Assembly: GCF_028596125.1 (NCBI RefSeq)
Contig: NZ_CP117229.1
Coordinates: forward strand, 232,001 to 296,000
Source: Listeria innocua
Lineage (GTDB): Bacteria > Bacillota > Bacilli > Lactobacillales > Listeriaceae
DNA: 64,000 nucleotides
Reading direction: 5' to 3'
Positions 18,837 through 31,010 of the stretch are shown here, piece by piece. The number at the start of each line of letters is the position of its first letter. The stretch's first letter is position 1. A model generated the notes under the pieces. The model was not told the DNA's origin, ran no database searches, and saw nothing but the letters and a program-made list of their open reading frames with translations. Position numbers and translations under genes: made by a program.

Positions 18837-19442
18837 TTGACTAACAATCATTACTACACAAACGACGAAACAATTAAACATAACCGAAAAACATGGCAAG
18901 TGATGTTAAAAGGTTTTAATATGAGTTTTACAAGTGACAATGGCGTGTTTTCCAAAAATACGGTCGATTTTGGTTCGAAATTATTGATTGAATCTTTTGA
19001 GTTAGAAACGAAAATAGGGAAAATCTTGGATGTTGGTTGTGGTTATGGTCCGATGGGGTTAACGGTAGCGAAAGCGTTCCCTGATAGCCAAATTGAAATG
19101 GTAGATGTTAATTTGCGCGCACTGGAACTTGCGAAAGAAAATGCGGAAATCAATAAAATTACGAACACGCATATCTATGAAAGTTCGGTTTATGATAACG
19201 TAACTGCGAACGATTACCAAGCGATTATTAGTAATCCGCCAATTCGTGCAGGGAAAAGAATAGTTCACGCGATTTTAGAAGGTGCTTACGATCACTTGCG
19301 AGAAACCGGAGAACTCTGGATTGTTATTCAAAAGAAACAAGGCGGTCCATCTGCTGAAAAGAAAATGGAAGAAGTTTTCGGTAACGTTGAAACAGTGGCG
19401 AGAGATAAAGGGTATTTTATTTTTAGAAGCGTTAAAAACTAA
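18837..19442 (+). CDS. RsmC-type class I methyltransferase
   Basis: A SAM-dependent methyltransferase of the small MTS/RsmC-like family, in which the best-known members modify 16S rRNA guanine. Motif I ILDVGCGYGPMGLTVA (about residues 63-78) and the catalytic NPPIRAGK motif (about 127-134) are visible. I chose TTG at 18837 (product begins MTNNHYYTND, 201 residues) because AAGGAAGG ends 8 bases earlier. A GTG at 18828 in frame overlaps that SD. The gene sits between rplL and rpoB, as ybxB does in B. subtilis. Confidence 0.88.
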   Translation: MTNNHYYTNDETIKHNRKTWQVMLKGFNMSFTSDNGVFSKNTVDFGSKLLIESFELETKIGKILDVGCGYGPMGLTVAKAFPDSQIEMVDVNLRALELAKENAEINKITNTHIYESSVYDNVTANDYQAIISNPPIRAGKRIVHAILEGAYDHLRETGELWIVIQKKQGGPSAEKKMEEVFGNVETVARDKGYFIFRSVKN

Positions 19443-19516
19443 AATTCAGGTAGTTATGGAATTTTGCAAAATACTTGAATTAATGAGTGCTAATTAAATT
19501 TCAAAACATAATGAAA

Positions 19517-19556
19517 AAGAAGCGGCAAATATTATAACATGTCGCTTCTTATTTTT
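19517..19556 (+). terminator. Intrinsic terminator after the methyltransferase gene
   Basis: AAGAAGCGGCA and TGTCGCTTCTT form an 11-bp stem with one G-U, followed by ATTTTT. Confidence 0.85.
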
Positions 19557-19568
19557 CTAGAAAAATAT

Positions 19569-19597
19569 TTGACATAGGTGGAGAGATGTTGTATTAT
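19569..19597 (+). promoter_or_regulatory. SigA promoter of rpoBC
   Basis: A consensus TTGACA at 19569-19574 and TATTAT at 19592-19597 have a 17-bp spacer. A second TATAAT at 19600-19605 follows but would need a 25-bp spacer. The start site near 19604 implies a 5' UTR of about 400 nt. Confidence 0.85.
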
Positions 19598-19603
19598 AGT
19601 ATA

Positions 19604-20011
19604 ATGCCAAAAGAATCTATACCGTTTTTTTGCGCTGCATTTTATTTCAAAATATGACAAAAAATGAAGCGTTTACGCGGTTTTTGGTGCTATAAATAAA
19701 CATGGATGTGGTTTTCAGAAATAGTTGATGAAATCCGCTTTCTTTTTGTCTAAAGCAGCAATTTTTTCTTTTTGAAGTTCCACTTGATTTCGACCTAGGT
19801 TTTGTCTGATTGCGATTATGCGAATCAGATGTACACAAGGTAGCAGGAAACTTTTGATGAACGATGTTTAAGGCTGATGAAGGAGTATGGAAGTACTTAC
19901 TTTTGAACGATTTAACTTAAACATCGGGTGCGGGGGGTTCCACTGTTTTTGTGCCTAAAAGAGAAGTCAGTGTGCTTATAAATTTTTTAATTAATTTGAG
20001 GGGTGAATAGT
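19604..20011 (+). ncRNA. Long structured 5' leader of rpoB
   Basis: About 400 nt without a convincing coding sequence. It holds a hairpin TCTGATT(G)CG / CGAATCAGA (19805-19829) and an 11-bp perfect inverted repeat CGATGTTTAAG (19862-19872) / CTTAAACATCG (19916-19926) enclosing 43 bases. No T tract follows the second helix, so it is not a simple terminator. Similar-position leaders (rplJL-rpoBC region) carry ribosomal or polymerase autoregulation in other bacteria, but I do not recognise this structure. Confidence 0.55.
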
Positions 20012-23000
20012 TTGTCAGGACATTCAGGACATGATGTAAAATATGGACGGCATCGTACGCGTAGAAGTTTTGCGCGAATCAGTGAAGTACTTGAATTACC
20101 AAACTTAATTGAGATTCAAACAGCTTCTTACCAATGGTTCTTAGATGAAGGGCTACGTGAGATGTTCCGCGATATTTCGCCAATTGAGGATTTTGCGGGT
20201 AATTTATCTTTAGAATTCATTGATTACGATCTTGGAGAACCGAAATACTCGGTAGAAGAATCTAAGAACCGTGATGCAAACTATGCGGCTCCACTACGCG
20301 TGAAGTTGCGCCTAATCAACAAAGAAACCGGCGAAGTAAAAGACCAAGAAGTATTTATGGGTGATTTCCCACTAATGACTGAAATGGGTACGTTCATTAT
20401 TAATGGGGCAGAACGTGTTATCGTTTCCCAATTAGTTCGTTCTCCAGGTGTTTACTTCAATGGAAAACTAGACAAAAATGGTAAAAAAGGCTTTGGTTCT
20501 ACTGTCATCCCTAACCGTGGGGCTTGGCTTGAGTATGAAACAGATGCTAAAGACGTTGTACACGTTCGTATTGACCGTACACGTAAATTACCAGTAACTG
20601 TTTTACTTCGTGCACTAGGCTTTGGTTCCGATCAAGAAATTATTGATTTAATCGGGGACAATGACTACTTGCGCAACACGCTTGAAAAAGACAACACTGA
20701 CAATGCTGAAAAAGCACTTCTAGAAATTTACGAAAGATTACGTCCGGGTGAACCCCCAACAGTTGATAACGCTAGAAGCTTACTAGTTTCTCGTTTCTTT
20801 GATCCAAAACGCTACGATCTTGCAAGCGTTGGACGTTATAAAATCAACAAAAAATTACATCTGAAAAACCGTCTATTCAACCAAACATTAGCAGAAACTT
20901 TAGTGGATCCAGAAACTGGTGAAATTATCGCTTCTAAAGGTGACATTTTGGATCGTCGTAATTTAGATCAAATTATTCCTAATTTAGAAAACGGTGTAGG
21001 TTTCCGCACACTTCGTCCAACTGATGGAGTTATGGAAGATAGCGTACTCGTTCAATCTATTAAAATCTATGCACCAAATGATGACGAAAAAGAAATCAAC
21101 ATCATTGGTAACGCGTATATTGAAGAAAATGTAAAACACATCACGCCTTCTGATATTATTTCATCCATTAGCTACTTCTTTAACTTGCTACATGGTGTTG
21201 GCGATACAGATGACATCGATCACCTAGGTAATCGTCGTCTTCGTTCTGTTGGTGAACTTTTACAAAACCAATTCCGTATCGGTTTATCCCGTATGGAACG
21301 TGTAGTTCGTGAGCGTATGTCTATTCAAGATATGACTACAATTACACCACAACAATTGATTAATATTCGCCCAGTAGTTGCTTCTATTAAAGAATTCTTT
21401 GGTAGCTCGCAGTTATCCCAGTTCATGGATCAAACAAATCCACTTGGCGAACTTACGCATAAACGTCGTCTTTCAGCGCTTGGACCTGGTGGTTTGACGC
21501 GTGAACGTGCTGGTTATGAAGTACGTGACGTGCATTACTCTCACTATGGCCGTATGTGTCCGATTGAAACGCCAGAGGGACCGAACATTGGTTTGATCAA
21601 CTCCCTTTCTTCCTTTGCGAAGGTAAATAAATTCGGCTTTATCGAAACGCCTTACCGCCGCGTAGATCCTGAAACAAACCGTGTTACTGATAAGATTGAT
21701 TATCTAACTGCGGATGAAGAGGATAATTACGTTGTAGCGCAAGCGAACTCGAAATTAGACGAACAAGGTACTTTCACAGAAGAAGAAGTTATGGCTCGTT
21801 TCCGTTCAGAAAACTTAGCGGTAGAAAAAGAACGTATTGACTACATGGACGTATCGCCTAAACAGGTTGTATCTGTTGCGACTGCATGTATTCCGTTCCT
21901 TGAAAACGATGATAGTAACCGTGCGCTAATGGGAGCGAACATGCAACGTCAAGCGGTTCCTCTTATGCACCCTGAAGCTCCATTTGTTGGAACAGGTATG
22001 GAACACGTATCTGCAAAAGACTCTGGTGCAGCTGTAACTGCCAAACATGACGGTATTGTAGAACACGTTGAAGCTCGCGAAATCTGGGTTCGTCGTGTAT
22101 CTCTAGTGGATGGCAAAGAAGTAACTGGCGGAATTGATAAATATACATTACGTAAATTTGTTCGTTCTAACCAAGGTACTTGTTATAACCAACGTCCAAA
22201 CGTAGCAGAAGGTGACCGCGTTGTTAAAGGAGAAATCCTTGGTAACGGTCCATCAATGGATTCCGGTGAACTTGCTCTTGGTCGTAACGTACTAGTTGCG
22301 TTCATGACTTGGGATGGTTATAACTACGAGGATGCGATCATCATGAGTGAACGTCTTGTAAAAGATGACGTTTATACTTCGATTCATATTGAAGAATTTG
22401 AATCAGAAGCTCGTGATACAAAACTCGGACCTGAAGAAATGACTCGTGATATTCCAAATGTTGGGGAAGACGCTTTACGCGACCTTGACGAACGTGGAAT
22501 TATCCGTGTCGGTGCTGAAGTAAAAGACAACGACCTTCTAGTTGGTAAAGTAACACCAAAAGGAGTTACTGAATTAACTGCAGAAGAACGTTTATTACAC
22601 GCTATCTTTGGTGAAAAAGCACGTGAAGTTCGTGATACTTCATTACGTGTACCTCATGGCGGCGGTGGAATCGTGCTTGACGTGAAGATCTTTACACGTG
22701 AAGCTGGCGACGAACTACCACCTGGTGTAAACCAATTAGTACGTGTTTATATTGTACAAAAACGTAAAATCCACGAAGGCGATAAAATGGCCGGACGTCA
22801 CGGTAACAAAGGGGTTATCTCCCGTATTTTACCTGAAGAAGATATGCCATTTATGCCAGACGGAACACCTGTTGACATCATGCTTAACCCACTTGGGGTA
22901 CCATCTCGTATGAATATCGGACAAGTACTTGAGCTACACTTAGGTATGGCTGCTCGTGCTTTAGGAATTCACGTTGCAACTCCAGTATTTGATGGAGCGA

Positions 23001-23566
23001 ATGAAGAAGATGTATGGAGCACTGTGGAAGAAGCCGGTATGGCCCGCGATGCGAAAACAGTTCTTTACGACGGACGTTCTGGTGAAGCATTTGATAACCG
23101 TATCTCTGTAGGTGTAATGTACATGATCAAACTTGCCCACATGGTTGATGATAAACTTCATGCGCGTTCAACTGGACCTTACTCTCTAGTAACGCAACAA
23201 CCGCTTGGTGGTAAAGCACAATTTGGTGGACAACGTTTTGGGGAAATGGAAGTATGGGCACTTGAAGCATATGGTGCCGCTTATACACTTCAAGAAATCC
23301 TAACGATTAAATCCGATGACGTGGTTGGTCGTGTGAAAACTTACGAAGCGATTGTTAAAGGCGAAAGCGTTCCAGAACCTGGTGTGCCAGAATCCTTCAA
23401 AGTACTCATCAAAGAGCTTCAAAGTCTTGGAATGGACGTTAAAATGCTTTCCGCAGACGAAGAAGAAATCGAGATGCGTGACATGGATGATGACGACTTT
23501 ACTAATCAAAATGATGCCTTCAATATCGTACAACCGGAAAATGCAGCCACTGAAAAGACTGAGTAA
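20012..23566 (+). CDS. rpoB: RNA polymerase beta subunit
   Basis: Catalytic-core subunit of RNA polymerase. The start is TTG at 20012 ([14 protein letters not shown], 1184 residues), with GAGGGG 8 bases upstream. An in-frame GTG at 20003 overlaps that SD. The rifampicin-binding cluster ([20 protein letters not shown], about residues 466-485, then RLSALGPGG) has wild-type residues at the common resistance positions. The C-terminal segment includes the [11 protein letters not shown] motif. It lies 169 bp upstream of rpoC in the same operon. Confidence 0.98.
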   Translation: MSGHSGHDVKYGRHRTRRSFARISEVLELPNLIEIQTASYQWFLDEGLREMFRDISPIEDFAGNLSLEFIDYDLGEPKYSVEESKNRDANYAAPLRVKLRLINKETGEVKDQEVFMGDFPLMTEMGTFIINGAERVIVSQLVRSPGVYFNGKLDKNGKKGFGSTVIPNRGAWLEYETDAKDVVHVRIDRTRKLPVTVLLRALGFGSDQEIIDLIGDNDYLRNTLEKDNTDNAEKALLEIYERLRPGEPPTVDNARSLLVSRFFDPKRYDLASVGRYKINKKLHLKNRLFNQTLAETLVDPETGEIIASKGDILDRRNLDQIIPNLENGVGFRTLRPTDGVMEDSVLVQSIKIYAPNDDEKEINIIGNAYIEENVKHITPSDIISSISYFFNLLHGVGDTDDIDHLGNRRLRSVGELLQNQFRIGLSRMERVVRERMSIQDMTTITPQQLINIRPVVASIKEFFGSSQLSQFMDQTNPLGELTHKRRLSALGPGGLTRERAGYEVRDVHYSHYGRMCPIETPEGPNIGLINSLSSFAKVNKFGFIETPYRRVDPETNRVTDKIDYLTADEEDNYVVAQANSKLDEQGTFTEEEVMARFRSENLAVEKERIDYMDVSPKQVVSVATACIPFLENDDSNRALMGANMQRQAVPLMHPEAPFVGTGMEHVSAKDSGAAVTAKHDGIVEHVEAREIWVRRVSLVDGKEVTGGIDKYTLRKFVRSNQGTCYNQRPNVAEGDRVVKGEILGNGPSMDSGELALGRNVLVAFMTWDGYNYEDAIIMSERLVKDDVYTSIHIEEFESEARDTKLGPEEMTRDIPNVGEDALRDLDERGIIRVGAEVKDNDLLVGKVTPKGVTELTAEERLLHAIFGEKAREVRDTSLRVPHGGGGIVLDVKIFTREAGDELPPGVNQLVRVYIVQKRKIHEGDKMAGRHGNKGVISRILPEEDMPFMPDGTPVDIMLNPLGVPSRMNIGQVLELHLGMAARALGIHVATPVFDGANEEDVWSTVEEAGMARDAKTVLYDGRSGEAFDNRISVGVMYMIKLAHMVDDKLHARSTGPYSLVTQQPLGGKAQFGGQRFGEMEVWALEAYGAAYTLQEILTIKSDDVVGRVKTYEAIVKGESVPEPGVPESFKVLIKELQSLGMDVKMLSADEEEIEMRDMDDDDFTNQNDAFNIVQPENAATEKTE

Positions 23567-23635
23567 TTCGGTTCGATAATTGAGACTCCAAAACAATAAG
23601 AAACAATGATTTGTTTTTTGCAAAATATAAAATTA

Positions 23636-23665
23636 AGCGATCGCTAAGACTTTCCCTAAAAGTCT
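23636..23665 (+). promoter_or_regulatory. rpoB-rpoC intergenic hairpins
   Basis: The 169-bp spacer contains a 10-bp palindrome AGCGATCGCT (23636-23645) and a hairpin AGACTTT/AAAGTCT (23647-23653, 23659-23665), without a T tract. It may be an RNA processing site or stabiliser; no promoter is evident. Confidence 0.35.
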
Positions 23666-23735
23666 GGGAAGTGTGCGGGAATCCCCAAGCGCTTCCTAAA
23701 GCGAATGCTCCAAACTAATTTAGGAGGTTGGGCAC

Positions 23736-26700
23736 TTGTTAGATGTTAATAATTTTGAGTATATGAAAATCGGTCTGGCATCTCCAGATAAAATTCGTTC
23801 ATGGTCTCACGGTGAAGTAAAAAAACCTGAAACCATCAACTACAGAACGCTTAAACCTGAACGTGACGGCTTATTCTGTGAAAGAATTTTTGGACCAATG
23901 AAAGACTGGGAATGTTCTTGTGGTAAATACAAACGTGTTCGCTATAAAGGCGTAGTTTGTGACCGTTGTGGAGTAGAAGTAACGAAATCAAAAGTGCGCC
24001 GTGAACGTATGGGCCATATTGAACTCGCAGCTCCTGTTTCTCACATCTGGTACTTCAAAGGAATTCCAAGCCGTATGGGTCTTGTTATGGATATGTCCCC
24101 ACGTGCATTAGAAGAAATTATCTACTTTGCATCTTACGTGGTTACAGAACCAGGCGATACTCCACTTGAAAAGAAACAACTTTTATCTGAACGTGAATAC
24201 CGCGTTTACCGCGAAAAATATGGTAAAGGTTTCTCAGCTGGTATGGGCGCAGAAGCTATCAAAAAAATCTTAGCCGATATCGACTTAGAAAAAGAAACAA
24301 ATGATTTAAAAGAAGAACTAAAATCTGCACAAGGTCAACGTCGTACTCGTGCAATTCGTCGTTTGGAAGTTATGGAAGCTTTCCGTAATTCCGGCAACAA
24401 CCCAAGCTGGATGGTACTTGACGTGCTACCAGTTATCCCACCAGAAATTCGTCCAATGGTACAACTTGAAGGTGGCCGTTTTGCAACAAGTGATTTGAAT
24501 GACTTATATCGTCGGGTAATCAACCGGAACAACCGTTTGAAACGCCTTCTTGATTTAGGTGCACCAAACATTATCGTGCAAAATGAAAAACGGATGCTAC
24601 AAGAAGCTGTCGATGCTCTAATTGACAACGGTCGTCGTGGTCGTCCAGTAACAGGTCCAGGTAACCGTCCGCTTAAATCCCTTTCTCATATGCTTAAAGG
24701 GAAACAAGGTCGTTTCCGTCAAAACTTACTAGGTAAACGTGTCGATTATTCTGGTCGTTCCGTTATCGTAGTTGGACCTAACTTAAAAATGTACCAATGT
24801 GGTCTTCCAAAAGAAATGGCTCTTGAATTATTCAAACCATTTGTTATGAAAGAACTAGTTGGACGCGGTTTAGCACACAACATTAAGAGCGCTAAACGTA
24901 AAATCGAACGTATGGCTCCAGAAATTTGGGACGTATTAGAAGAAGTTATCCGTGAACATCCGGTACTACTTAACCGGGCGCCTACGCTTCACAGACTTGG
25001 TATTCAAGCATTTGAACCAACGCTAGTTGAAGGTCGCGCAATCCGTCTTCACCCTCTTGTATGTACAGCTTACAACGCTGACTTTGATGGTGACCAAATG
25101 GCGGTTCACGTTCCTTTATCCGCAGAAGCACAAGCAGAAGCACGTATTTTAATGCTTGCAGCGCAAAACATTTTGAACCCTAAAGATGGTAAACCAGTTG
25201 TAACACCTTCCCAAGATATGGTGCTAGGTAACTACTACCTTACTTTAGAACGTGAAAATGCTGTCGGCGAAGGTACTATCTTCAAAGATATCAATGAAGC
25301 GCAACTTGCGTATCAAAACGGCTATGTACACTTACATTCACGTATTGCTGTATTTGCTGGTTCGATTCCAAATGAACGTTTCACTGATGAACAACGCAAA
25401 CAATTATTAATTACGACTGTTGGTAAACTGATTTTCAACACAATCTTACCAAAATCGTTCCCTTATATTAATGAACCAACGAAATTCAACTTAGAAATCG
25501 AAACACCAGCGAAATATTTCGTTGATACAACAACTGATGTTCGTGCTCATATTGCGGCACAAGAACTAATCGATCCATTCAAGAAGAAAATCCTCGGTAA
25601 CATTATCGCGGAAGTCTTCAAGAAATTCCATATTACCGAAACTTCAAAAATGCTTGACCGTATGAAAGATCTTGGTTTCAAAATCTCGACTAAGGCCGGC
25701 ATGACAGTAGGTATTGCGGATATTCTAACACTTGAAGAAAAACATGAAATTCTTGAAAAAGCACATGATACTGTTGAAAAAATCACTAAATCATTCCGTC
25801 GTGGTTTGATTACAGATGATGAAAGATACGAACGCGTTATCGGTGTATGGAATGCTGCCAAAGACGAAATCCAAGGAAAACTGATCTTGAGTTTGGACCG
25901 CTTAAACCCAATCTTCATGATGCAAGATTCCGGAGCTCGTGGTAACATTTCCAACTTTACACAGCTAGCTGGTATGCGTGGACTGATGGCTGACCCATCC
26001 GGACGTATCGTAGAATTGCCGATTACATCTAACTTCCGTGAAGGTTTAACGGTCTTAGAGTACTTCATTTCTACCCATGGTGCGCGTAAAGGTCTTACCG
26101 ATACAGCCCTTAAAACAGCCGATTCCGGTTACCTTACTCGTCGTCTTGTTGACGTGGCTCAAGATGTTATCATTCGTGAAGACGATTGTGGCACTGACCG
26201 CGGTCTTACAATTAAGGCTATCCGTGAAGGTACTGAAATCATCGAACCACTTGAAGAACGTCTGGAAGGTCGTTATTCTCGTAAAACAATTCGTCACCCA
26301 GAAACAAAAGAAGTTATTGCACGTGAAAATGACTTAATTACAGAAGCAATTGCAACTCAAATCGTTGACGCTGGAATTGAAGAAGTAACTATCCGTTCTG
26401 CATTCACATGTAATACAAAACACGGCGTATGTAAAAAATGTTATGGTAAAAACTTGGCAACTGGTACAGAAGTCGAAGTTGGAGAAGCAGTTGGTATCAT
26501 CGCTGCCCAATCTATCGGGGAACCAGGAACTCAGCTTACTATGCGTACATTCCATACAGGTGGGGTTGCCGGAGACGATATCACGCAAGGTCTTCCACGT
26601 ATTCAAGAAATCTTTGAAGCACGTAATCCGAAAGGGCAAGCTATCATCACTGAAGTTGGTGGTGAAGTTGTTTCTATCGAAGAAGGTCGTGACCGTCAAC

Positions 26701-27341
26701 AAGAAATCACTATCCAAGGTACAGATGACCGCCGTTCTTACAACATTCCTTACACTGCTCGCTTGCGTGTAGAAGAAGGAAGTATTGTTGAACGTGGGGA
26801 AGCTCTAACTGAAGGTTCTGTGGATCCTAAAGCCTTGATTCGTGTTCGTGACGTATTATCCGTTCAAGAATATCTACTTGCTGAAGTACAAAAAGTTTAC
26901 CGTATGCAAGGGGTAGAAATTGGCGATAAACACGTTGAAGTAATGGTTCGTCAAATGTTACGTAAAATCCGCGTAATGGATACTGGTGATACAAACATCT
27001 TACCAGGTACATTAATGGATATTCATACGTTTACAGAAGCCAACCGCGATGCTATCTTAAGTGGTAGCCAACCAGCAACAGGTCGTCCAGTTCTTCTAGG
27101 GATCACAAAAGCTTCCCTTGAAACTGATTCCTTCTTGTCTGCTGCATCATTCCAAGAAACAACTCGTGTCTTGACAGATGCTGCAATCAAAGGAAAACGT
27201 GACGAACTTCTAGGACTTAAAGAAAATGTTATCCTAGGTAAACTTGTTCCAGCTGGTACAGGTATTGGTCGTTACCGCAAACTGAAATCCGAAGTTATCA
27301 AGGAAACAGCTGAAGTAACTGACGAAATCACAAATATTTAA
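23736..27341 (+). CDS. rpoC: RNA polymerase beta' subunit
   Basis: Catalytic subunit of RNA polymerase with 1201 residues. The zinc ribbon ligands are C60, C62, C75 and C78. The absolutely conserved active-site motif [12 protein letters not shown] holds the Mg aspartates at about 449, 451 and 453. A second Cys set ([13 protein letters not shown]) and the trigger-loop region ([14 protein letters not shown]) are present. The start is TTG at 23736, 8 bases after AGGAGG. It is followed by a strong terminator. Confidence 0.98.
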   Translation: MLDVNNFEYMKIGLASPDKIRSWSHGEVKKPETINYRTLKPERDGLFCERIFGPMKDWECSCGKYKRVRYKGVVCDRCGVEVTKSKVRRERMGHIELAAPVSHIWYFKGIPSRMGLVMDMSPRALEEIIYFASYVVTEPGDTPLEKKQLLSEREYRVYREKYGKGFSAGMGAEAIKKILADIDLEKETNDLKEELKSAQGQRRTRAIRRLEVMEAFRNSGNNPSWMVLDVLPVIPPEIRPMVQLEGGRFATSDLNDLYRRVINRNNRLKRLLDLGAPNIIVQNEKRMLQEAVDALIDNGRRGRPVTGPGNRPLKSLSHMLKGKQGRFRQNLLGKRVDYSGRSVIVVGPNLKMYQCGLPKEMALELFKPFVMKELVGRGLAHNIKSAKRKIERMAPEIWDVLEEVIREHPVLLNRAPTLHRLGIQAFEPTLVEGRAIRLHPLVCTAYNADFDGDQMAVHVPLSAEAQAEARILMLAAQNILNPKDGKPVVTPSQDMVLGNYYLTLERENAVGEGTIFKDINEAQLAYQNGYVHLHSRIAVFAGSIPNERFTDEQRKQLLITTVGKLIFNTILPKSFPYINEPTKFNLEIETPAKYFVDTTTDVRAHIAAQELIDPFKKKILGNIIAEVFKKFHITETSKMLDRMKDLGFKISTKAGMTVGIADILTLEEKHEILEKAHDTVEKITKSFRRGLITDDERYERVIGVWNAAKDEIQGKLILSLDRLNPIFMMQDSGARGNISNFTQLAGMRGLMADPSGRIVELPITSNFREGLTVLEYFISTHGARKGLTDTALKTADSGYLTRRLVDVAQDVIIREDDCGTDRGLTIKAIREGTEIIEPLEERLEGRYSRKTIRHPETKEVIARENDLITEAIATQIVDAGIEEVTIRSAFTCNTKHGVCKKCYGKNLATGTEVEVGEAVGIIAAQSIGEPGTQLTMRTFHTGGVAGDDITQGLPRIQEIFEARNPKGQAIITEVGGEVVSIEEGRDRQQEITIQGTDDRRSYNIPYTARLRVEEGSIVERGEALTEGSVDPKALIRVRDVLSVQEYLLAEVQKVYRMQGVEIGDKHVEVMVRQMLRKIRVMDTGDTNILPGTLMDIHTFTEANRDAILSGSQPATGRPVLLGITKASLETDSFLSAASFQETTRVLTDAAIKGKRDELLGLKENVILGKLVPAGTGIGRYRKLKSEVIKETAEVTDEITNI

Positions 27342-27347
27342 TTTTAT

Positions 27348-27388
27348 AAAGCCAAGTGTGTCGTTCGCGCGCACTTGGCTTTTTTTGT
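27348..27388 (+). terminator. Intrinsic terminator after rpoC
   Basis: AAAGCCAAGTG and CACTTGGCTTT form an 11-bp perfect stem followed by seven T's. Confidence 0.93.
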
Positions 27389-27416
27389 TATACTCTAGAA
27401 AAAGGAGTGAAGTGAT

Positions 27417-27962
27417 TTGATTACACATGTTATTTGGGATATGGGCGAAACATTAAATACCGTACCAAACACAAGATACGACCATCACCCTCTCGATACT
27501 TACCCGGAAGTAGTGCTAAGGAAAAATGCCAAAGAAACCCTCGAAAAAGTAAAGCAACTCGGATTCAAACAAGCAATCCTCAGCAACACCGCAACGAGCG
27601 ACACAGAAGTAATTAAGCGCGTACTAACCAATTTCGACATCATCGATTATTTTGATTTCATTTACGCATCCAATTCCGAGTTACAACCAGGGAAAATGGA
27701 AAAGCCAGATAAAACTATTTTTGATTTTACACTAAATGCCCTTCAAATTGATGAAACAGAGGCAGTCATGGTCGGAAATACATTTGAAAGTGATATTATT
27801 GGCGCAAATCGTGCAGGTATCCATGCGATTTGGCTACAAAATCCAGAAGTCTGTCTTCAAGATGAGCGTTTGCCCCTTGTCGCACCACCATTTGTTATCC
27901 CAGTTTGGGACTTAGCTGATGTTCCCGAAGCCCTTTTATTATTAAAGAAAATTTCTTCTTGA
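27417..27962 (+). CDS. HAD-superfamily hydrolase-like protein
   Basis: A 181-residue HAD-like protein. Motif I is present but divergent: WDMGETLN in place of DxDGT, so the nucleophile Asp is kept and the second (acid/base) Asp is replaced by Gly. Motif II Ser/Thr is seen as AILSNTA, and motif III/IV as MVGNTFESDIIGANRAG with Asp retained. TTG start at 27417, 9 bases after AAAGGAG. Substrate unknown; the missing second Asp could mean altered or lost phosphatase activity. It stands alone between rpoC and a phospho-beta-glucosidase. Confidence 0.82.
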   Translation: MITHVIWDMGETLNTVPNTRYDHHPLDTYPEVVLRKNAKETLEKVKQLGFKQAILSNTATSDTEVIKRVLTNFDIIDYFDFIYASNSELQPGKMEKPDKTIFDFTLNALQIDETEAVMVGNTFESDIIGANRAGIHAIWLQNPEVCLQDERLPLVAPPFVIPVWDLADVPEALLLLKKISS

Positions 27963-27989
27963 CCTGTAATGCATTACACAAAGTAAACT
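27959..27989 (+). promoter_or_regulatory. Promoter with embedded palindromic operator before bgl
   Basis: TTGACC (27959-27964) overlaps the HAD stop codon and TAAACT lies at 27984-27989 (19-bp spacer, slightly long). The spacer contains the perfect 14-bp palindrome TGTAATGCATTACA (27965-27978). Its placement between the -35 and -10 suggests a repressor site. No regulator gene is adjacent. Confidence 0.45.
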
Positions 27990-28009
27990 AAAAAAGTAGA
28001 AGATATTAG

Positions 28010-29488
<1,479 letters not shown>

Positions 29489-29499
29489 TTGAAAGTTAG

Positions 29500-29527
29500 C
29501 AGTCCCGCTTTGGCGGGGCTGTTTTTT
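29500..29527 (+). terminator. Intrinsic terminator after bgl
   Basis: CAGTCCCGC and GCGGGGCTG form a 9-bp stem with one wobble, followed by TTTTTT. Confidence 0.85.
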
Positions 29528-29650
29528 ATTTTTATATCAATTAATGGGATGAGAGCTAAGATAACCCCCGGGATATATAGTGATGTAGACGTTTGCCTTT
29601 TTCCATAACGGGAAAACATAGGATGGAATTCAAAGAAAGAGGGCGTAAAC

Positions 29651-30787
29651 ATGGAACGAGAAAGAAAAATTCAAATCTTAAAGGACATTGTGAATATTGA
29701 TTCGACTAATGGGCATGAGGAACAGGTTGCGAACTACTTACAGAAGTTGTTTGCTGAGTATGGTATTGAGTCTGAAAAGGTGCAATATGATGTAGACCGA
29801 GCTAGTCTTGTTAGTGAAATTGGTTCTAATGATGGCAAAGTTTTGGCGTTTTCAGGGCATATGGATGTGGTTGATGCTGGCGATGTATCTAAATGGAAGT
29901 TCCCGCCTTTTGAAGCAACGGAGCATGAAGGGAAAATATACGGACGTGGCGCGACGGATATGAAATCAGGTCTAGCGGCGATGGTTATTGCAATGATTGA
30001 GCTTCATGAAGAAAAACAAAAACTAAACGGTAAAATTAAATTATTAGCAACAGTTGGTGAAGAAGTCGGTGAACTTGGAGCTGAACAACTAACGCAAAAA
30101 GGTTACGCAGATGATTTAGATGGCTTGATTATCGGCGAACCGAGCGGACACAGAATCGTATATGCGCATAAAGGTTCCATCAATTATACCGTTAAATCCA
30201 CTGGTAAAAATGCGCATAGTTCGATGCCGGAATTTGGTGTGAATGCGATTGATAACTTGCTGCTATTTTATAATGAAGTAGAAAAGTTTGTGAAATCAAT
30301 TGATGCTACTAACGAAATATTAGGCGATTTTATTCATAATGTCACTGTAATTGATGGTGGAAATCAAGTCAATAGTATTCCTGAAAAAGCGCAACTGCAA
30401 GGGAATATTCGCTCGATTCCAGAAATGGATAATGAAACAGTGAAACAAGTGCTAGTGAAGATTATCAATAAGCTAAATAAACAGGAAAATGTGAATCTGG
30501 AGTTAATATTTGATTATGACAAACAACCAGTATTTAGTGATAAAAATTCGGATTTAGTAAATGTTGCTAAGCGTGTAGCAAGTGACATTGTTAAAGAAGA
30601 AATCCCTTTACTCGGTATTTCCGGAACAACCGATGCAGCAGAATTCACGAAAGCCAAAAAAGCATTTCCAGTAATTATTTTTGGACCAGGAAACGAAACG
30701 CCTCACCAAGTAAATGAAAATGTTTCTGTAGAGAATTATTTAGAGATGGTGGATGTGTACAAACGAATTGCGATAGAATTTTTATAA
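29651..30787 (+). CDS. dapE: M20-family deacylase (DapE/ArgE type)
   Basis: Zinc metallohydrolase annotated in Listeria as succinyl-diaminopimelate desuccinylase, though M20 substrate assignment from sequence is weak. Metal-binding motifs are clear: SGHMDVV (about residue 67-73), GRGATDMKSGLA (about 97-108), catalytic GEE (about 138-140) and the C-terminal PHQVNE histidine. A lid/dimerisation domain occupies about 175-290. The length of 378 is typical. It follows the bgl gene after about 160 bp, the position where L. monocytogenes carries inlGHE between the equivalent genes. Confidence 0.85.
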   Translation: MERERKIQILKDIVNIDSTNGHEEQVANYLQKLFAEYGIESEKVQYDVDRASLVSEIGSNDGKVLAFSGHMDVVDAGDVSKWKFPPFEATEHEGKIYGRGATDMKSGLAAMVIAMIELHEEKQKLNGKIKLLATVGEEVGELGAEQLTQKGYADDLDGLIIGEPSGHRIVYAHKGSINYTVKSTGKNAHSSMPEFGVNAIDNLLLFYNEVEKFVKSIDATNEILGDFIHNVTVIDGGNQVNSIPEKAQLQGNIRSIPEMDNETVKQVLVKIINKLNKQENVNLELIFDYDKQPVFSDKNSDLVNVAKRVASDIVKEEIPLLGISGTTDAAEFTKAKKAFPVIIFGPGNETPHQVNENVSVENYLEMVDVYKRIAIEFL

Positions 30788-30888
30788 ATGCTGCGAAAAC
30801 TAGTTCTGACAGTGCTTTTGGCGATAAACTGAATCTTAATTAAAACACATTTTAGTTTTTTAAAAGAATAAACGGACGAAAAATCGTC

Positions 30889-30927
30889 ACTTTTAAAGAG
30901 AATTATGCTCTGAAAGGTCTTTTTTTA
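30889..30927 (+). terminator. Candidate terminator after the M20 gene
   Basis: An imperfect stem ACTTTT-aa-AGAG / CTCT-g-AAAGGT with a 7-base loop is followed by a run of T's. A separate small hairpin GACGA/TCGTC lies just upstream (30875-30888). Confidence 0.5.
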
Positions 30928-30950
30928 GCAAAAAATAATGTTGCTCCTCG

Positions 30951-30959
30951 TGTTAATAT
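30951..30959 (+). promoter_or_regulatory. Possible extended -10 promoter of the internalin gene
   Basis: TGT-TAATAT at 30951-30959, 50 bp upstream of the start codon. No good -35, and no recognisable PrfA box or SigB promoter was found by eye. Confidence 0.3.
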
Positions 30960-31010
30960 TAGTTTTAAATGCAATAACTTAGTACATTAATTATTAGATA
31001 GGAGACTACT

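Noticed and set aside
19647-19838. 63-codon minus-strand open frame in the rpoB leader
   Set aside because: No ribosome binding site, low-complexity composition, and it overlaps the hairpins of the rpoB leader on the opposite strand.
25547-26068. 173-codon antisense open frame inside rpoC
   Set aside because: A shadow of the highly biased rpoC coding frame; no SD and no domain similarity recognised.
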